From assembly GCA_002404015.1 (NCBI GenBank), contig DHIW01000073.1, positions 58,935-85,555 on the forward strand: a stretch of DNA of 26,621 bases. Reading direction: 5' to 3'. Shown piece after piece: positions 8,202 through 15,403 of the stretch (within the stretch, counting starts at the first letter, position 1; each line of letters opens with the position of its first letter). Below the pieces are notes generated by a model. It was not told where the DNA came from. It searched no databases and saw nothing but the letters and a program-made list of their open reading frames with translations. Made by a program: the position numbers and the translations under genes. Source of the DNA: Chloroflexi bacterium UBA4736. GTDB taxonomy: Bacteria; Chloroflexota; Dormibacteria; Dormibacterales; Dormibacteraceae.

Positions 8202-9373
8202 TAACCGGCCTCCTTGAGGATCGCCACTCCCGGCAGCTCCTTTCCTTCCATGTACTCGAGGGTCGCCCCGCCGCCGGTCGAGACGTGGGAGAAGCGACCG
8301 GCCAGGCCGAGCTGCTCGACCGCGGCCGCCGTGTCGCCCCCGCCGACCAGCGAGTAGGCGCCGGACCTGGCGACGGCTTCTCCCACGCCGCGCGTGCCCC
8401 CCGAGAATTCTGGGATCTCGAAGACCCCGGCGGGGCCGTTCCAGACCACGGTCCCGGCTCCGCTCACACGCTCCGCGAAAAGCTCGACCGATCGAGGTCC
8501 GATGTCGAGGATCATCCAGCCCGCCGGCACCTGGCCGACCGGGGTCACCCGGGTCTCCTGGCCGGCCTCCATCTTCTCGGCGCAGACCGCGTCCACCGGC
8601 AGCCCCAGCCGATCTCCGGCCTGCCGCTGAACGCTGCGCGCCTCGTCCAGTGCCTCGTCCTCGACGAAGCTTGCCCCCACGTCGAGCCCTTCGGCCTTGA
8701 AGAACGTGTTGGCCATGGCGCCCGCGACCAGCAGGACGTCGACCCGGGCAAGCAGGTGGCGCAGCACGCCGGCCTTGGTCGAGACCTTGGCGCCGCCCAC
8801 GATCGCGACCAACGGACGCCGGGGCTCGTCGAGCGCCCTGTGCAGGGCCTCCAACTCGGACAGCATCAGCGCTCCGGCATAGGCCGGCAGGTAGCGGCCG
8901 ACGCCGACAACCGAGGCGTGCGAGCGGTGGGAGGCGGCGAAGGCGTCGTTGACGTAGACCTCCCCCAGGGCGGCCAGCCGGCGGGCGAAGTCGGGGTCGT
9001 CCGCCTCCTCCTCGGCGTGGAAGCGAACGTTCTCGAGCAGCAGGGTGTCGCCGTCCTGGAGGCGGCCGACGGCGGCCTGGGCGGTTTCCCCGACGCAGTC
9101 CTCGGCGAAGGCCACCGGCCGGCCCAGGTGCGCGCTCAGCCGCTCGGCGACAGGGCGCAGCGAGAGCTTCGGGTCAGGCTGGCCGTCAGGACGGCCCAGG
9201 TGCGACATCACGATGACGCGGGCATGCCGCTGGGCCAGGTCCCGCAGCGTCGGCAGGGCGGCCTGGAGGCGGGTTTCGTCCGTGATCCGGCCATCCCTCA
9301 GGGGGACGTTCAGGTCTTCCCGGACCAGGACGCGCTTGCCGGCCACATCGACGTCTCGATAAGAGGCCTTCAG
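8201..9373 (-). CDS. pgk: phosphoglycerate kinase, probable CTG start
   Basis: A glycolytic kinase that makes ATP from 1,3-bisphosphoglycerate. Clear motifs are REDLNVPL, MSHLGRP, LLLENVRFH, VGGAKVSTK, WNGPAGVFE and the nucleotide loop VGGGDTAAA. From GTG 9346 it has 381 residues, but the frame stays open upstream and encodes KASYRDVDV directly before AGKRVLVR. This matches the conserved PGK N-terminus (as in KTLKDIDVKGK). The only codon placed to start it is CTG at 9373, giving 390 residues; no strong ribosome site is seen. I chose 9373 by homology, with GTG 9346 as the fallback. It lies 16 nt after gapA and overlaps tpiA by one base. Confidence 0.9.
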   Translation of the reverse strand: MKASYRDVDVAGKRVLVREDLNVPLRDGRITDETRLQAALPTLRDLAQRHARVIVMSHLGRPDGQPDPKLSLRPVAERLSAHLGRPVAFAEDCVGETAQAAVGRLQDGDTLLLENVRFHAEEEADDPDFARRLAALGEVYVNDAFAASHRSHASVVGVGRYLPAYAGALMLSELEALHRALDEPRRPLVAIVGGAKVSTKAGVLRHLLARVDVLLVAGAMANTFFKAEGLDVGASFVEDEALDEARSVQRQAGDRLGLPVDAVCAEKMEAGQETRVTPVGQVPAGWMILDIGPRSVELFAERVSGAGTVVWNGPAGVFEIPEFSGGTRGVGEAVARSGAYSLVGGGDTAAAVEQLGLAGRFSHVSTGGGATLEYMEGKELPGVAILKEAG

Positions 9374-9389
9374 CGCACGTGTCCCGCCA

Positions 9390-10400
9390 CTAAAGCCGCG
9401 CCGCCATGTAGGTGATCAGGTCCACCATCCGGCAGCTGAAGCCCCACTCGTTGTCGTACCAGGACACGATCTTGGCCGAGCGGTCGCCCAGCATCAGTGT
9501 GGCGGGCGCGTCGACGATCGAGGAGTGGGGGTCGTTCTTGAAATCAGAGGAAACCAGCTCCTCCTCCGAGACCGCGAGGATTCCCCGCAGCTCGCCGCTG
9601 GCCGCCTCCCGGAAGGCGTCGTTGATCTCCTCCACCGTCGTGGCCCTGCCCAGGTCGACCGAGAGGTCGACGACGGAGACGTCCAGGATGGGCACTCGGA
9701 AGGACATCCCCTGGAACTTTCCCGAGAGCTCGGGTAGCACCTCGGCCACCGCCCGGTTGGCGCCGGTGGAGGTGGGGATGATGTTGTCGGCCGCCGCCCG
9801 GGCCCGGCGCAGATCCTTGTGCGGCAGGTCCTGCAGCCGCTGGTCGGCGGTGTAGGCGTGGATCGTCGTCATCATCCCCTTCTCGATGCCAAAGGACTCG
9901 TTGAGCACCTTCGCCAGAGGGACAAAGCAGTTGGTCGTGCAGGAGGCGTTGGAGACGATGTCGTGCCGCGCGGGGTCGTATCCCTTGTGATTCACGCCCA
10001 TCACGACGGTGAAGTCCTGGTTGGTGGCGGGTGCGGAGATGATGACCTTGCGGGCGCCGCCCTTGTCGATGTGGACCCGCGCCTTGGTGGCGTCGGTGAA
10101 GAGCCCGGTCGACTCGACCACGATCTCGACGCCCAGGTCGCGCCAGGGGAGGCCGGCGGGGTCCTTTTCGCTCAGGAACTTCACCGAACGACCGTCGACC
10201 TTGATGGTGTCCCCGGCGGCGCTCACGTCGGGTTTGAAGGTGCCCAGCGCGGTGTCGTGCTTGAGCAGATGGGCGAACGTCTTGGAGTCACCGAGGTCGT
10301 TGACAGCGACGATCTCGATGTCGGGATTCAGCTCAGTGGCGGCCCGGAAGATGTTCCGGCCGATCCGCCCGAAGCCGTTGATGCCGACCTTGATGGACAT
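9390..10400 (-). CDS. gapA: glyceraldehyde-3-phosphate dehydrogenase, type I
   Basis: An NAD-dependent enzyme of 336 residues, full length. The Rossmann motif is INGFGRIGRN. An acidic residue after the second strand (VAVNDL) favours NAD over NADP. Catalytic Cys154 lies in SNASCTTNC and His181 in TTIHAYTADQ; the C-terminal WYDNEWGFSCRMVDL is canonical. ATG 10400 has GGAGG at about 8 nt. It follows whiA by 54 nt and begins the glycolytic series pgk-tpiA-gpmA, the standard gene order of several Gram-positive-type phyla. Confidence 0.97.
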   Translation of the reverse strand: MSIKVGINGFGRIGRNIFRAATELNPDIEIVAVNDLGDSKTFAHLLKHDTALGTFKPDVSAAGDTIKVDGRSVKFLSEKDPAGLPWRDLGVEIVVESTGLFTDATKARVHIDKGGARKVIISAPATNQDFTVVMGVNHKGYDPARHDIVSNASCTTNCFVPLAKVLNESFGIEKGMMTTIHAYTADQRLQDLPHKDLRRARAAADNIIPTSTGANRAVAEVLPELSGKFQGMSFRVPILDVSVVDLSVDLGRATTVEEINDAFREAASGELRGILAVSEEELVSSDFKNDPHSSIVDAPATLMLGDRSAKIVSWYDNEWGFSCRMVDLITYMAARL

Positions 10401-10454
10401 GTGTAAGCCTCCGATATGAGCACCCGGCCTCGACGACGACCGCTGGGCTAAATG

Positions 10455-11381
10455 TTAGGCCGACCGGGAGTGCAGGTCGGCGGCCTGCTCATCATCCTCG
10501 GGGGCCGTGCCCTCGGCGATCTCGACCAGGCGCCGGAGCCGGTGGTTGATTGCGGACTTGCTAAGGCGCATCCGGTCGGCGAGCTCGGAGAGGTTCAGCT
10601 CCGGGTTGGCCTTGCGCGTGCGCGCCATCTCCTGGAGGGCCGGCGAGAGCCGGCCCAGGCGCTCCGAGTACTCCAGCTGATCGATGGCCGCGACCTGCCG
10701 GAGGGCGGATCCGATCGTCTTGTCTATGTTCGCGGTCTCGAAGTTGAGCCGGCGGTTCACCTGCCCGCTGACCTCGCGCACCACGCGCACGTTCTCGAAC
10801 TCCATGACGGCCCGGCTGGCCCCCATCAACGAGAGCATCCGGACGATGCCGTCGCCCTCCTTGATGTAGACGACGTGGTGGCTGGCGCGTTCCATCATCC
10901 CGGCCCGCACGCTCTGCTCGTGGAAGAGGCGGAGCGCCGCCGTGGCCCAGCCCAGGGTGGGCATGACGAACTCGGCGTGGTAGCGGGCGCTGGGGGCGTT
11001 GACCGACCCACAGCCCATGAACATGCCGCGCATAAGGGCCTTGCGGTCGCAGGTCGCCTCCGGGAAGGCGCGGGCCGCCGGCTGCGAAAACGACAGCTCC
11101 AGGCTCTTAGGCAGGGGCAGCTCGATAAAGAATGCCATCTGCTTGGCGCTCTTGACGGCCTGGTACTTGGCCTCCATGCCGCCCAGCATCCGGGCCAGCC
11201 GGACCACCTTGCGCGCGACCGTGTTGCGAAGCAGCGGGAAGTAGGCCGCCTGCCCATCACCGCTTCGGATGAGCCGGCCGCGCGTCGAGTAGAAGATCCC
11301 GAGCAGCTCGCTGAGCTGGCAGCACGGCCGCGCCGGCGTCAGGCCGGCAAGCTCACTCTTGACTTCGGCCGCGAATGAAAT
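10455..11381 (-). CDS. whiA: DNA-binding protein WhiA, probable ATT start
   Basis: WhiA is a conserved regulator linked to sporulation in Streptomyces and cell division in Bacillus. It has an N-terminal LAGLIDADG-like domain and a C-terminal helix-turn-helix, visible here as LSELADRMRLSKSAINHRLRRL. Standard starts give only 250 residues (GTG 11207) and lose the domain start. The frame continues upstream with SFAAEVKSELAGL, then PARPCCQLSELLG, the conserved WhiA N-terminus (normally MSFxxEVKxEL). ATT at 11381 occupies the Met position, with GGAGG 7-8 nt upstream and no in-frame ATG, GTG or TTG nearby. That gives 308 residues, normal for the family. It heads the gapA cluster and is divergent from the E1 alpha gene. 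Confidence 0.9.
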   Translation of the reverse strand: MSFAAEVKSELAGLTPARPCCQLSELLGIFYSTRGRLIRSGDGQAAYFPLLRNTVARKVVRLARMLGGMEAKYQAVKSAKQMAFFIELPLPKSLELSFSQPAARAFPEATCDRKALMRGMFMGCGSVNAPSARYHAEFVMPTLGWATAALRLFHEQSVRAGMMERASHHVVYIKEGDGIVRMLSLMGASRAVMEFENVRVVREVSGQVNRRLNFETANIDKTIGSALRQVAAIDQLEYSERLGRLSPALQEMARTRKANPELNLSELADRMRLSKSAINHRLRRLVEIAEGTAPEDDEQAADLHSRSA

Positions 11382-11429
11382 ATGGCCACCTCCGGCACGG
11401 ACTCTCTCCCCCGCTCTCGCCTTCAGCCC

Positions 11430-11459
11430 AGTCTAGACAGCCAACGGCTGCGCTGCCAA
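11430..11459 (-). promoter_or_regulatory. candidate whiA-gapA promoter
   Basis: On the minus strand, TTGGCA (11454-11459) and TAGACT (11430-11435) are separated by 18 nt. This is a good match to a sigma-70/SigA-type promoter. The -10 lies about 48 nt before the ATT start of whiA. It is the best -35/-10 pair seen in the window. Confidence 0.45.
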
Positions 11460-11495
11460 CTATTCCGCGAGAGGGTCCGCTCCTGAGCCGTGCTC

Positions 11496-11501
11496 CATAA
11501 T
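11496..11501 (+). promoter_or_regulatory. candidate -10 box (CATAAT) for E1 alpha, leaderless
   Basis: CATAAT ends 8 nt before the GTG start of the E1 alpha gene, and no Shine-Dalgarno sequence lies between. Transcription starting about 7 nt after the box would begin at or next to the start codon. Confidence 0.45.
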
Positions 11502-11509
11502 CGAAACCA

Positions 11510-12538
11510 GTGACGGACAAGCCGGAGGCCGCCACCACGGAGACCCAGTCCACGCACGCCGCCCTGGGCCTGGAGCCCGAGAAGCTGGTCGAGATGTACC
11601 GCCAAATGGTCCTCGCCCGCGCCATCGACCGCCGCATGTGGGTCCTCAACCGCCAGGGCAAGGCGCCCTTCGTGATCTCCGGCCAGGGCCACGAGGCGAC
11701 CCAGGTGGCGGCCGCCGCGGCGCTGCGGCCGGGCGTGGACTGGCTGGTGCCCTACTACCGCGACCTCGCCTTCTGCATCGCGCTGGGGCTGACGCCGCTC
11801 GACTTCATGCTCTCCGTCTACGCCAGGGCCGACGACCCCAGCTCGGGCGGACGCCAGATGCCCTCCCATTTCGGCCTCAAGCGCGCCCGCATCGTGACCA
11901 CCTCGAGCGTGGTCGCGACGCAGGTCATCCACGCGGCCGGGATCGCCTACGCCGCCAAGGTGCGCGGACTCGACGAGGTGGCGGTCACCTGCCTCGGCGA
12001 GGGCAGCACGTCCGAGGGCGACTGGCACGAGGGGCTCAACTTCGCCGGCGTCCACAAGCTGCCCTTCATCTGCATCGTGGAGGACAACGACTACGCGATC
12101 TCGGTGCCCCACCGGCTCCAGATGGGCGTGGACTCCGTCGCCAGGCGGGCCGACGGCTACGGGATGGCGGGCGACACCGTGGACGGCGGCGACGTGCTGG
12201 CGGTCTACGCCGTGATGAAGCGCGCCGTCGAGCGCGCCCGCGCCGGCGAGGGGCCGACCCTGGTCGCGGCCAAGGTGGCCCGCTTCACGTCGCACTCGTC
12301 CGACGACGACCAGCGCCGCTACCGGCCCCAGGAGGAGCTCGAAGCACTGCTCCGGCGCGACCCCATCGAGCGCTTCCGAAACCACCTCCAGGCCGAGGGC
12401 CTCCTGGGCGAGGAGGAGGACGAGCGAATCCAGCAGAACGCCGCCTCGGAGGTGGACCAGGCCGTTCAGCAGGCCGAGGCCGCCGCCCCGCCCGATCCCG
12501 CCAACCTCGAGCTTCACGTGTTCGCCGATGGCTGTTAA
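11510..12538 (+). CDS. 2-oxoacid dehydrogenase E1 component, alpha subunit (branched-chain type)
   Basis: The thiamine-diphosphate-binding subunit of a pyruvate, acetoin or branched-chain 2-oxoacid dehydrogenase complex; 342 residues. The ThDP region reads GEGSTSEGDWHEGLNFA (from residue 163) to EDNDYAIS (191-198). GEG and DN replace the textbook GDG and NN, as is common in branched-chain E1 alpha proteins. YYRDLAFCIALG, MPSHF and the loop TSHSSDDDQRRYRP further favour the branched-chain type. The GTG start has no ribosome site but a -10 box just upstream. The last 11 bp overlap the E1 beta start. No E2 or E3 gene is in the window. Confidence 0.9.
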   Translation: MTDKPEAATTETQSTHAALGLEPEKLVEMYRQMVLARAIDRRMWVLNRQGKAPFVISGQGHEATQVAAAAALRPGVDWLVPYYRDLAFCIALGLTPLDFMLSVYARADDPSSGGRQMPSHFGLKRARIVTTSSVVATQVIHAAGIAYAAKVRGLDEVAVTCLGEGSTSEGDWHEGLNFAGVHKLPFICIVEDNDYAISVPHRLQMGVDSVARRADGYGMAGDTVDGGDVLAVYAVMKRAVERARAGEGPTLVAAKVARFTSHSSDDDQRRYRPQEELEALLRRDPIERFRNHLQAEGLLGEEEDERIQQNAASEVDQAVQQAEAAAPPDPANLELHVFADGC

Positions 12539-13511
12539 GACGCTCATCGAGGGCATCCGCGAGGCGATGTCGGAAGAGATGGAACGGGACGAGCGGGTGT
12601 GGGTGCTGGGCGAGGACGTGGGCAAGAAGGGTGGCGTGTTCCTGGCCACCGAAGGTCTCTACGCCAAGTTCGGCGAGGCGCGCGTGCTCGACACCCCGCT
12701 CGCCGAGTCATGCATCATCGGGGTCGCGATCGGCGCGGCCCTGAACGGGCTGATCCCGGTCGCTGAGATCCAGTTCGCGGACTTCATCCACCCTGCCTTC
12801 GACCAGATCGTGAGCGAGGCGGCCCGGATCCGCTACCGTTCAAACGGCGACTTCTCCTGCCCGATCACCATCCGCGCCCCTTGGGGCGGCGGGGTGCACG
12901 GCGGCCTCTACCACTCGCAGTCGGTCGAGGCCTTCTACGCGCACGTGCCCGGCCTGAAGATCGTCATGCCGGCTACGCCGGAGGACGCCAAGGGCCTGCT
13001 CAAGTCGGCCATCCGCGACCCCGACCCGGTCATGTACTTCGAGCACAAGAAGACGTACCGCCTGATCAAGGGCGAGATCCCGGACGGCGAGTACCTGACC
13101 CCGATCGGCCCCGCCTGCGTCCGCCGGGAGGGCGCCAACCTCTCCGTCTTCGCCTGGGGCCTGATGCTGCATTACTGCCTGGAGGCGGCCGAGACGGTGG
13201 CCGCCGACGGCATCAGCGCCGAGGTGGTCGAGCTCCGGACGCTGCGGCCGCTCGACAAGCCGGCGATCCTCGAGTCGGTCGCCAAGACCGGGCGGGCGAT
13301 GGTCGTCTACGAGGACAACCTGACCGGCGGCTTCGGGGCCGAGGTGGCAGCCATCATCGCCCAGGACGGTTTCGAGTCGCTGGACGCGCCGGTCATCAGG
13401 GTGGCAGCGCCCGACGTGCCGGGGATGCCGTTCAACAAGCCGCAGGAGGACGCCTTCATGCCCTCCCCAGAGAAGATCGCGGCCGCCATGCGGAAGCTCG
13501 CTGCCTACTAG
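12528..13511 (+). CDS. 2-oxoacid dehydrogenase E1 component, beta subunit
   Basis: The partner subunit of the E1 heterotetramer, 327 residues, full length. The N-terminal transketolase-like pyrimidine-binding domain has GEDVGKKGGVFLATEGL, DTPLAES and EIQFADFIHPAFDQ. IRAPWGGGVHGGLYHSQS and PGLKIVMPATPEDAKGLL follow. The C-terminal transketolase domain has VELRTLRPLDK and GFGAEVAAIIAQ. ATG 12528 lies 11 bp inside the E1 alpha gene, so the two are translationally coupled. Its stop runs straight into a terminator hairpin, so the E1 unit probably ends here without E2 or E3. Confidence 0.93.
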   Translation: MAVKTLIEGIREAMSEEMERDERVWVLGEDVGKKGGVFLATEGLYAKFGEARVLDTPLAESCIIGVAIGAALNGLIPVAEIQFADFIHPAFDQIVSEAARIRYRSNGDFSCPITIRAPWGGGVHGGLYHSQSVEAFYAHVPGLKIVMPATPEDAKGLLKSAIRDPDPVMYFEHKKTYRLIKGEIPDGEYLTPIGPACVRREGANLSVFAWGLMLHYCLEAAETVAADGISAEVVELRTLRPLDKPAILESVAKTGRAMVVYEDNLTGGFGAEVAAIIAQDGFESLDAPVIRVAAPDVPGMPFNKPQEDAFMPSPEKIAAAMRKLAAY

Positions 13512-13554
13512 GGGTTCGGCCGGAAAGCCGGGCGAGAGAACCCCTCACTCTTTT
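13510..13554 (+). terminator. intrinsic terminator after E1 beta
   Basis: The 8-bp perfect arms AGGGGTTC (13510-13517) and GAACCCCT (13538-13545) enclose a smaller GGC/GCC stem. They are followed by CACTC and TTTT (13551-13554). The hairpin begins at the E1 beta stop codon. This is the only hairpin in the window with a clear downstream T-run. Confidence 0.55.
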
Positions 13555-13560
13555 CCTACG

Positions 13561-14730
13561 ATCGGAGCCGCCGAGTACGCCTCCCGGCGGGAGGCCGTCT
13601 GGGCGGGGCTGGAGGCCGCCGGCCTTGATGCGCTGGCCGTCTTCTACCCCGCTCGCGTGGCCTACCTGACCGGCTTCCACCACATCCCCACGGAGCGGCC
13701 GATCGCGCTTGTCATCGGCCCCGGACCTCACACCGCGCTGGTTGTGCCGGCAGTCGAGAAGGAGCACGCGGAGTCGGTCTCGGGCGTGGACCACGTCGAG
13801 GTTTACTTCGAATACCCCGGCGTGCGCCACCCGATGGAGTACGTCGCCCGGGTCCTGCGCTCGATCAAAGCCGACCCGGCCCGGGTGGCGGCCGACCACG
13901 ACGGCTACGTGCCCTACTGGGGTTACCGCGGCCCCCGACTGAGCGAGCTGCTCGGCTCGGTGCCGGTCGACGGCGAGATGCTGGTGGAATCGCTCCGCCG
14001 GGTCAAGTCGGCGGCCGAGCTGGAGTGCGTCCAGGTCAGCTGCGACTGGGCGGCCCGCGGGCACCGGCGGATGCAGGACGCCATCCGAGCGGGCCGGACC
14101 GAGATGGAGTGCTATCAGCCGGCCGCCACGGAGAGCTTGAACGAGATCATCCGCGAGCTGCCGGGCTGGCGGCCGCGGGGGTTCGGCGGCGACGGGCTGA
14201 CCGCGATGTTCGTCGGCGGCCGCAGCACCGCGATGCCGCACGGCTTCGTCAAGGGCCACGGGCTGCAGGCGGGCGACGTGCTGGTCAGTGGCGCCTCGGC
14301 GGACATCGACGGCTACCACTCCGAGCTCGAGAGGACGATGGTAATCGGGGACCCGGCGCCGGCGGTGCAGGCGGCCTTCCAGGCGATGCTGGCCCTCCAG
14401 GACCGAGCGATCGAGCTCCTGGCGCCGGGCGTCCCGGTCGCCGAGGTCGAGCTGGAGGTCGTGAAGCTCGCCCAGGAGCTCGGGCACGAGGGCCATGTCC
14501 GCCACCACGTCGGCCACTCGATCGGTCTCGAGGGCCACGAGGCGCCCTTCCTCGACCGCGGGGACGACGCCGTGCTCGAGGCCGGGATGGTGTTCACCAT
14601 CGAGCCCGGCCTCTACCTGCCCGCGCTGGGCGGTTTCCGACACTCCGACACGGTGGTGGTGACGGCCGGCGGGCGGCGCGTCATGACGGACTACCCGCGC
14701 GACCTGGCCAGCCTGGTGATCCCGGCCTGA
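13561..14730 (+). CDS. M24-family (Xaa-Pro peptidase/creatinase fold) protein, start unresolved
   Basis: A pita-bread-fold protein resembling Xaa-Pro aminopeptidases. GTG 13657 gives 357 residues but cuts off conserved sequence. The frame is open upstream and encodes GAAEYASRREAVWAGLEAAGL, like the usual N-terminus of this subfamily, back to ATC at 13561, about 389 residues. No ATG, GTG or TTG is in frame there, so the start is unresolved. HVGHSIGLEGHEAPF and TIEPGLY are intact. Three of five usual metal ligands appear changed (numbered from 13657): the first Asp is Ser211, the second is Glu223, and Glu of RxED is Ser330 (FRHSD). It may be a metal-poor or creatinase-like enzyme. It follows the E1 terminator by 6 nt. 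Confidence 0.8.
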   Translation: MGAAEYASRREAVWAGLEAAGLDALAVFYPARVAYLTGFHHIPTERPIALVIGPGPHTALVVPAVEKEHAESVSGVDHVEVYFEYPGVRHPMEYVARVLRSIKADPARVAADHDGYVPYWGYRGPRLSELLGSVPVDGEMLVESLRRVKSAAELECVQVSCDWAARGHRRMQDAIRAGRTEMECYQPAATESLNEIIRELPGWRPRGFGGDGLTAMFVGGRSTAMPHGFVKGHGLQAGDVLVSGASADIDGYHSELERTMVIGDPAPAVQAAFQAMLALQDRAIELLAPGVPVAEVELEVVKLAQELGHEGHVRHHVGHSIGLEGHEAPFLDRGDDAVLEAGMVFTIEPGLYLPALGGFRHSDTVVVTAGGRRVMTDYPRDLASLVIPA

Positions 14731-14731
14731 T

Positions 14732-14763
14732 AGCGCCGCCGGCGTCCGCCGGTTACCGGCGCT
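14732..14763. terminator. compound hairpin at convergent gene ends
   Basis: The outer arms AGCGCCG (14732-14738) and CGGCGCT (14757-14763) stack on the inner arms CCGGCG and CGCCGG, with a 4-nt bulge and a tiny loop. It lies 1 nt after the M24 stop and covers the last codons of the opposite-strand gene. There is no T-run. It is probably a bidirectional 3'-end structure. Confidence 0.45.
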
Positions 14764-15207
14764 CCTGGACCTGGAGACCCCGACCGGGATGCCAGGATTC
14801 GATGACGAGGTGGTCAGGCGGCGTGCCGACCCGGGTGATCACGACCTCGGTGATGTCGACGCTGAAGAAATGCGGCTGGCCGGCCGCGTCGCCGCGGCCC
14901 ACCTCGACCGCCCGTCCGGCGATCTTGGCCTCACCCGACCAGGAGCCCGGGTCGGCCTCGGGCGGGTCCACCGTGGGGCTGTGGATCGCAGGCGCGGGTC
15001 CCGGCGCAGATCGCGCACCTTGAGCGAGCCCGCCATCATCCCCAGCCCGATCTGCCCATCCTCGAACTTGACCTCGGTGCCGCTGATCCGGGGCGAGCCA
15101 TCTGATCGGAGCGTCGCCAGGGTCATGTGCTTTTGGACTGAGAAGTGGTCGCGAGCCCGCCCGGCAAAGCCTGGCTGTTCGATCTCGAACTCGGCCCACG
15201 AAGCCAC
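14753..15207 (-). pseudogene. pyridoxamine 5'-phosphate oxidase-like (FMN/F420) protein, frameshifted
   Basis: The N-terminal half starts at GTG 15207 and reads ARDHFSVQKHMTLATLRSDG, PRISGTEVKFEDG, then SLKVRDLRRDPR. The matching C-terminal half continues in the next frame as AIHSPTVDPPEADPG, GEAKIAGRAVEVG and HFFSVDITEVVI. Joined, they make a normal split-barrel PPOX protein of about 151 residues. The break is at 14990-14991: one extra base would restore a reading such as DPRFAIHSP. It is either a real single-base loss or a sequence error. TAGGAT ends 6 nt before the GTG and there is no ribosome site, so a leaderless transcript is likely. The hairpin at 14732-14763 overlaps its 3' end. Confidence 0.75.
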
Positions 15208-15213
15208 TGCGCG

Positions 15214-15219
15214 ATCCTA
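15214..15219 (-). promoter_or_regulatory. candidate -10 box (TAGGAT) for PPOX-like gene, leaderless
   Basis: TAGGAT on the minus strand ends 6 nt before GTG 15207, with no Shine-Dalgarno sequence between. Confidence 0.4.
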
Positions 15220-15280
15220 GCCAACCCCCGTCGCGACCGGAGCGAGCGGGAGGGAACCGTTCGGAGCTCTTGGCGGGAAA

Positions 15281-15332
15281 CTCCCTCCCCACAAGGGGGA
15301 GGAAACCCTTGGGAGGGTTGGGAGGGGTTCCT
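15281..15332. repeat. G/C-strand-biased tandem hairpin element in intergenic region
   Basis: Two adjacent inverted repeats are present. CCTCCCC (15284-15290) pairs with GGGGAGG (15296-15302), and AACCCT (15304-15309) pairs with AGGGTT (15314-15319). GGGAGGGGTTCC then resumes the motif. The layout resembles small dispersed intergenic palindromic repeats (REP-like), though only one copy is in the window. It sits in the 196-nt gap between the PPOX-like and Nramp genes; the remainder of that gap shows nothing else that I can assign. Confidence 0.35.
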
Positions 15333-15403
15333 TTGCGGCGGGCCTGTCGGCTCCGCCGGCGAACACCGACGCTGAAGTCCGGCTCTGGAATCGCTTAGGT
15401 GGC

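Noticed and set aside
11423..12649. 408-codon open frame antisense to E1 alpha
   Set aside because: Its translation is low-complexity Arg/Gly/His/Val with no domain, and it mirrors a well-supported gene. Long antisense frames are expected in GC-rich DNA.
13456..14643. 395-codon open frame antisense to the M24 gene
   Set aside because: Shadow of a real coding region; no recognisable motif and no ribosome site.
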